From: Sphingomonas leidyi
GTDB taxonomy: Bacteria; Pseudomonadota; Alphaproteobacteria; Sphingomonadales; Sphingomonadaceae
Assembly: GCF_011761945.1 (NCBI RefSeq)
Contig: NZ_JAASQV010000005.1
Coordinates: forward strand, 1-64,000
Length of the DNA: 64,000 nt
Direction of reading: 5' to 3'
Position numbers and translations under genes: made by a program. The notes beneath the pieces were generated by a model. The model saw only the letters and a list, made by a program, of their open reading frames with translations, ran no database searches and had not been told where the DNA came from. Positions 60,780 through 64,000 of this stretch are shown here, in pieces; positions within the stretch are counted from its first letter, which is position 1, and every line of letters begins with the position of its first letter.

Positions 60780-62909
60780 TCACTCCACTATGGCGACGAT
60801 CTGCAACCATTCGCTCTCCGAAATTACGCGGATTCCGAGTTCTGCGGCCTTTTTCAGCTTCGAACCCGCGCCGGGGCCCGCAATCACCAGATCGGTCTTC
60901 GCGGACACCGATCCCGCGACTCGCGCACCCAGCGATTCGGCCTGAGCCTTGGCCTCGTCGCGACTCAGCGCCTCCAGCGTGCCGGTGAAAACCAGCGTCT
61001 TTCCCGATACTTCCGATTCGCGTGTCTCGACGATGAAGGTCGGCGGGGCGACTTCGCCCAGAAGGTCTTCCCACACCGCGCGATTGTGCGGCTCGTGGAA
61101 GAAATCGGCCAGGGCCTGGCCGACGGCGCCGCCGACATTCTCGACTCCGATATGCTCGGCGATCGCCTTGTCGAGCCGCGCACGGTGTTTCGTCTCGGTC
61201 TCACCGATCTGTGGCGGCGTTGCATCGCGCAGCGCGATGACCTCGTCGGCGAGCGCCTGGAGCGCCGGCAATGTTGCATAGCGTTTCAAAAGGTCTCGTG
61301 CCGTGATCGCCCCGATATGGCGGATGCCCAGGCCGAAGAGCAGCCGCGCCGCATCGGGTGCGCGCTTGGCTTCGATCGCGGCGAGCAGCGCGTCGACCGA
61401 CTTCTCCTGCCAGCCTTCGCGGCCCAGCAGTTCGGCGCGATGGGGGGCGAGGCGGAAGATGTCCGCCGGCTCGACGATCCAGCCCAGGTCGAGCAGCTCG
61501 ATCAGGGTCTTCTCGCCCAGCCCCTCGATGTCGAGCGCGCCGCGGCTGACGAAGTGCTTGAGGCGCTCGAGCCGCTGGGCCGGGCAGATCAGCCCGCCCG
61601 TGCAGCGTATGTCGACTTCGCCTTCCTCGGCCACGGCTTCCGAATGGCAGATCGGGCAATGGCTGGGGAACAGGAATGCCGGCCGGTCCTCGTCGCGGGT
61701 CAGGTTCTCGACGATCTGCGGGATCACGTCGCCGGCGCGCTGGAGCACGACCCGGTCGCCCGGGCGCACGCCCAGGCGCGCGATCTCGTCGGCATTGTGC
61801 AGCGTCGCGTTGGTGACGACGACGCCGCCGACGGTAACCGGCTCCAGCCGGGCGACCGGCGTGAGCTTGCCGGTGCGGCCGACCTGGATGTCGATGCCGC
61901 GCAATAGGGTCTGGGCGCGCTCGGCGGGGAATTTGTGCGCAAGCCCCCAGCGCGGGGCGCGGCCCACAAAGCCGAGCCGGGCCTGCCAGTCCAGCCGGTC
62001 GATCTTGTAGACCACGCCGTCGATGTCGAAGGGCAGGTCGGCGCGGACCGCCTCGATCTTCCCATATTGCGCAAGCGCGGCCTCGAGGTCGACGGGGCCG
62101 ACGAACAGGTCCGAAACCGGGAAGCCCATCGCGGCGATCGCGCGGATCACTTCCGCCTGGGTCTCGCCGGGCAGCGCGCTGGTCTCGCCCCAGCCCCAGG
62201 CGAGGAAGCGCAGCGGGCGCGCCGCAGTGACGGCGGCGTCCTTCTGGCGCAGCGATCCGGCGGCGGCATTGCGCGGATTGGCGAACTGGCGCGCTTCCTT
62301 GCCGGTCTCCGCCGCCTCGGCGAGCAGCCGGGCGTTGAGGGCGGCGAAATCCGCCTTCGCCATGTACACCTCGCCGCGCACCTCGAAGACCTCGGGCGCG
62401 CCGGCGATTTCCTGGGGCACGTCGCCGATGGTCCGGGCATTGGCGGTCACGTCCTCGCCGATCTGGCCGTCGCCGCGCGTGAGCGCCTGGACCAGCCGGC
62501 CCTTCTCGTAGCGCAGCGCGCAGGAAAGGCCGTCGATCTTGGGCTCGGCGGTGAGTGCGATCGGCTCGGCATCGCCCAGCGCCAGGAAGCGGCGGACCCG
62601 GCCGAGGAAATCGGCGACGTCCGCGTCGTCGAAGCCGTTGTCCAGGCTGAACATCGGCCGCGCATGCGCCACCTTGGCGAGCCGGCCGGACGGTGCGGCG
62701 CCGACCAGCCGCGACGGCGAATCGGCGCGGACCAGATCGGGGAATGCGGTCTCGATCGCGGCGTTGCGCCGCATCAGCGCGTCATAGTCGGCGTCGCTGA
62801 TCTCGGGCGCGTCCTCGGCATGGTAGAGGCGGTTGTGGTGCGCGATCTCGCCGGCGAGCTTCTCCAGCTCGAGCGCGGCTTCCTGGGGCGTCTGGGGCAG
62901 CGGGTCCAT
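60780..62909 (-). CDS. ligA: NAD-dependent DNA ligase
   Basis: A 709-residue LigA, sealing nicks in replication and repair with NAD+. Adenylation active site K124 in AEPKIDGLS, OB region, the Cys4 zinc finger (CPICHSEA and CTGGLICPAQ), helix-hairpin-helix repeats (LGIRHIGAITARDLLKRYA) and the C-terminal BRCT domain (VSGKTLVFTGTLEALSRDEAK, to VIAGPGAGSKLKKAAELGI). Normal length. ATG 62909 fits the family start. Confidence 0.97.
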   Translation of the reverse strand: MDPLPQTPQEAALELEKLAGEIAHHNRLYHAEDAPEISDADYDALMRRNAAIETAFPDLVRADSPSRLVGAAPSGRLAKVAHARPMFSLDNGFDDADVADFLGRVRRFLALGDAEPIALTAEPKIDGLSCALRYEKGRLVQALTRGDGQIGEDVTANARTIGDVPQEIAGAPEVFEVRGEVYMAKADFAALNARLLAEAAETGKEARQFANPRNAAAGSLRQKDAAVTAARPLRFLAWGWGETSALPGETQAEVIRAIAAMGFPVSDLFVGPVDLEAALAQYGKIEAVRADLPFDIDGVVYKIDRLDWQARLGFVGRAPRWGLAHKFPAERAQTLLRGIDIQVGRTGKLTPVARLEPVTVGGVVVTNATLHNADEIARLGVRPGDRVVLQRAGDVIPQIVENLTRDEDRPAFLFPSHCPICHSEAVAEEGEVDIRCTGGLICPAQRLERLKHFVSRGALDIEGLGEKTLIELLDLGWIVEPADIFRLAPHRAELLGREGWQEKSVDALLAAIEAKRAPDAARLLFGLGIRHIGAITARDLLKRYATLPALQALADEVIALRDATPPQIGETETKHRARLDKAIAEHIGVENVGGAVGQALADFFHEPHNRAVWEDLLGEVAPPTFIVETRESEVSGKTLVFTGTLEALSRDEAKAQAESLGARVAGSVSAKTDLVIAGPGAGSKLKKAAELGIRVISESEWLQIVAIVE

Positions 62910-62984
62910 GTCGCCGGGGTTAGGCTGGGCGCCGCATCGCGATCAAGCTTGAAGACGTGCGGATGCGTAACGACATGATCGGCA

Positions 62985-64000
62985 ATGCGCCCGATCCGGA
63001 TCGCCCTTGCCATCTTGTTCTGGATCGCGGTCGCGCTGTGCCTTGCCGCGAGCGTCGCGCCCTTCTTCCTCGATCGCATCTATTATCGCGGCCCCGTCAG
63101 CGGCCATTTCGACGGGCGGCGTTTCTTCAATCCCGACGGCGACGCGCTCGACATCTCCGCCGCCCGCCGCAACAGGCTGCTGTGGCAGCAGGTCTTCGGC
63201 GACCCGACCCGACCGAAATGGCCCGGGCATGTCGCGGCGACTCCGGCCAAGCCGCCGGCGCGCGTGGACGGCGGCGAGATGCGCGTCACCTGGATCGGGC
63301 ACGCCACCGTGCTGGTGCAGGCGGACGGCGTGAACATCCTCACCGATCCGGTGTGGAGCGATACCGTCGGACCGTTCGGCATCGGGCCCAGGCGAGTGGC
63401 GGCACCGGGGGTGCGCTTCGAGGACCTGCCCAGGATCGACCTCGTCCTGGTCAGCCACAATCACTACGACCATATGGACCTGCCGACGCTCAAGCGGCTT
63501 TGGGATCGCGACCGGCCGCTGATCGTGACGCCGCTGGGCAATGACGCGGTGATGGCCGGAGCCGGCGTGAAGGCGACGGCGCTCGACTGGGGCCAGGGGG
63601 TGGCGGGGCGGTTCGGCGCGGCGGTGACCGTCACGCGCAGCCACCACTGGGGCAGCCGCTGGTTCGCCGATCGCAGCCGTGCGCTGTGGTCGAGCTTCGT
63701 GGTGCGCCTGCCGCACGGCAATTTCTTCTTCGCGGGCGACACCGGGCTCGGCGACGGCAAATGGCCGGCCGAGGCGGCCGCGCTCGGCCCGATCCGCTTC
63801 GCGGCGATCCCGATCGGCGCCTTCCGCTTCGACGAGGGGCAGATGGCGAGCGGCAGCCATGTCGGCCCGCGGGACGCGATCCGGGTGTGGGACGGGCTGG
63901 GCCGGCCCGATGCGCTCGCGGTGCATTGGGGCACGTTCCGCCTCTCGCGCGAAGGCTATGCCACGCCGCCCTTCATGTTGCGCGGCATGCTGCGCTGCGC
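62985..64000 (+). CDS. MBL-fold metallo-hydrolase (3' truncated by window)
   Basis: 338 codons are visible and the frame is open at the window end. The N-terminus MRPIRIALAILFWIAVALC is a signal or anchor segment. The metallo-beta-lactamase fold of the UlaG/NAPE-PLD type follows: WIGHATVLV (about 103-111), zinc motif HNHYDHMD (158-165), SHHWGSRW (about 222-229) and FAGDTG (about 248-253), then HWGTFRLS near the end. The family is typically only slightly longer, so few residues are missing. It may hydrolyse a phospholipid-type or lactone substrate. No upstream partner; it is divergent from ligA. Confidence 0.88.
   Translation, partial: MRPIRIALAILFWIAVALCLAASVAPFFLDRIYYRGPVSGHFDGRRFFNPDGDALDISAARRNRLLWQQVFGDPTRPKWPGHVAATPAKPPARVDGGEMRVTWIGHATVLVQADGVNILTDPVWSDTVGPFGIGPRRVAAPGVRFEDLPRIDLVLVSHNHYDHMDLPTLKRLWDRDRPLIVTPLGNDAVMAGAGVKATALDWGQGVAGRFGAAVTVTRSHHWGSRWFADRSRALWSSFVVRLPHGNFFFAGDTGLGDGKWPAEAAALGPIRFAAIPIGAFRFDEGQMASGSHVGPRDAIRVWDGLGRPDALAVHWGTFRLSREGYATPPFMLRGMLRC

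Overview
The window reads as chromosomal DNA of a high-GC alphaproteobacterium, most likely a sphingomonad (Sphingomonadaceae). Pointers are the ybgC-tolQRAB-pal cluster downstream of a ruvC/ruvA/ruvB region, a GapR-type DUF2312 protein, a zinc-less L36, DUF1244 and DUF3297 proteins, a 922-residue TonB-dependent receptor, many secreted serine hydrolases, and the very high GC with dense ATGA-type gene overlaps. The assignment comes from gene content and protein style alone; no 16S or marker search was possible. No rRNA, tRNA, CRISPR array, prophage or insertion sequence was seen.

Layout. 1-9.4 kb: 3' end of a sigma-70-region-4-like gene, a minus-strand DUF4136 lipoprotein/M14 peptidase/GNAT set, rpmJ, a HAD hydrolase, pyruvate kinase, DUF1244, an SGNH hydrolase, a beta-lactamase-fold hydrolase behind a BlaI/CopY-like operator, gapR and yebC. 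9.6-18.7 kb: ruvC, ruvA and ruvB interleaved with a GFA-type zinc protein, a 2-hydroxyacid dehydrogenase and two small unknowns, then the complete Tol-Pal operon closed by a strong terminator. 18.7-24.8 kb: a second beta-lactamase-fold hydrolase divergent from a tightly overlapping SPFH / ribbon-helix-helix-plus-AT-hook / two small proteins / alpha-beta hydrolase operon, then an acyltransferase and S1/P1 nuclease pair. 25-36 kb: ispG, an AbrB-PIN (VapBC-type) pair, a DMT transporter, GNAT, TfoX, ppa with two membrane proteins, an M61 peptidase, an ICMT-like methyltransferase, rsmE and an EF-hand protein. 36-48.9 kb: ubiA, a TldD/PmbA protein, cysQ, a methyltransferase divergent from an Rrf2 regulator, telA-xpaC, a second M61 peptidase, an AraC regulator, an FMN reductase and typA. 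48.9-64 kb: a DUF805 remnant and a small unknown each behind the same SD-containing stem-loop, a second SGNH esterase, EVE, a cNMP/thioredoxin-reductase-like flavoprotein, DUF3297, a PEP-mutase-family protein, a LytS/LytTR two-component pair, a frameshifted HD hydrolase, a TonB receptor, ligA, and an MBL-fold hydrolase cut by the window end.

Most of the content is housekeeping: recombination (ruvABC, ligA), envelope integrity (Tol-Pal), isoprenoid and quinone synthesis (ispG, ubiA), pyrophosphate and glycolytic metabolism (ppa, pyk), translation (rpmJ, rsmE, typA). The parts most worth following are the SPFH-RHH operon, the two homologous stem-loops that enclose a Shine-Dalgarno sequence, the palindromic intergenic repeats (one a nested 143-bp element), and three genes between 46 and 57 kb that each become readable with one extra G in a G-run. 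That last pattern could be real decay or consensus error.
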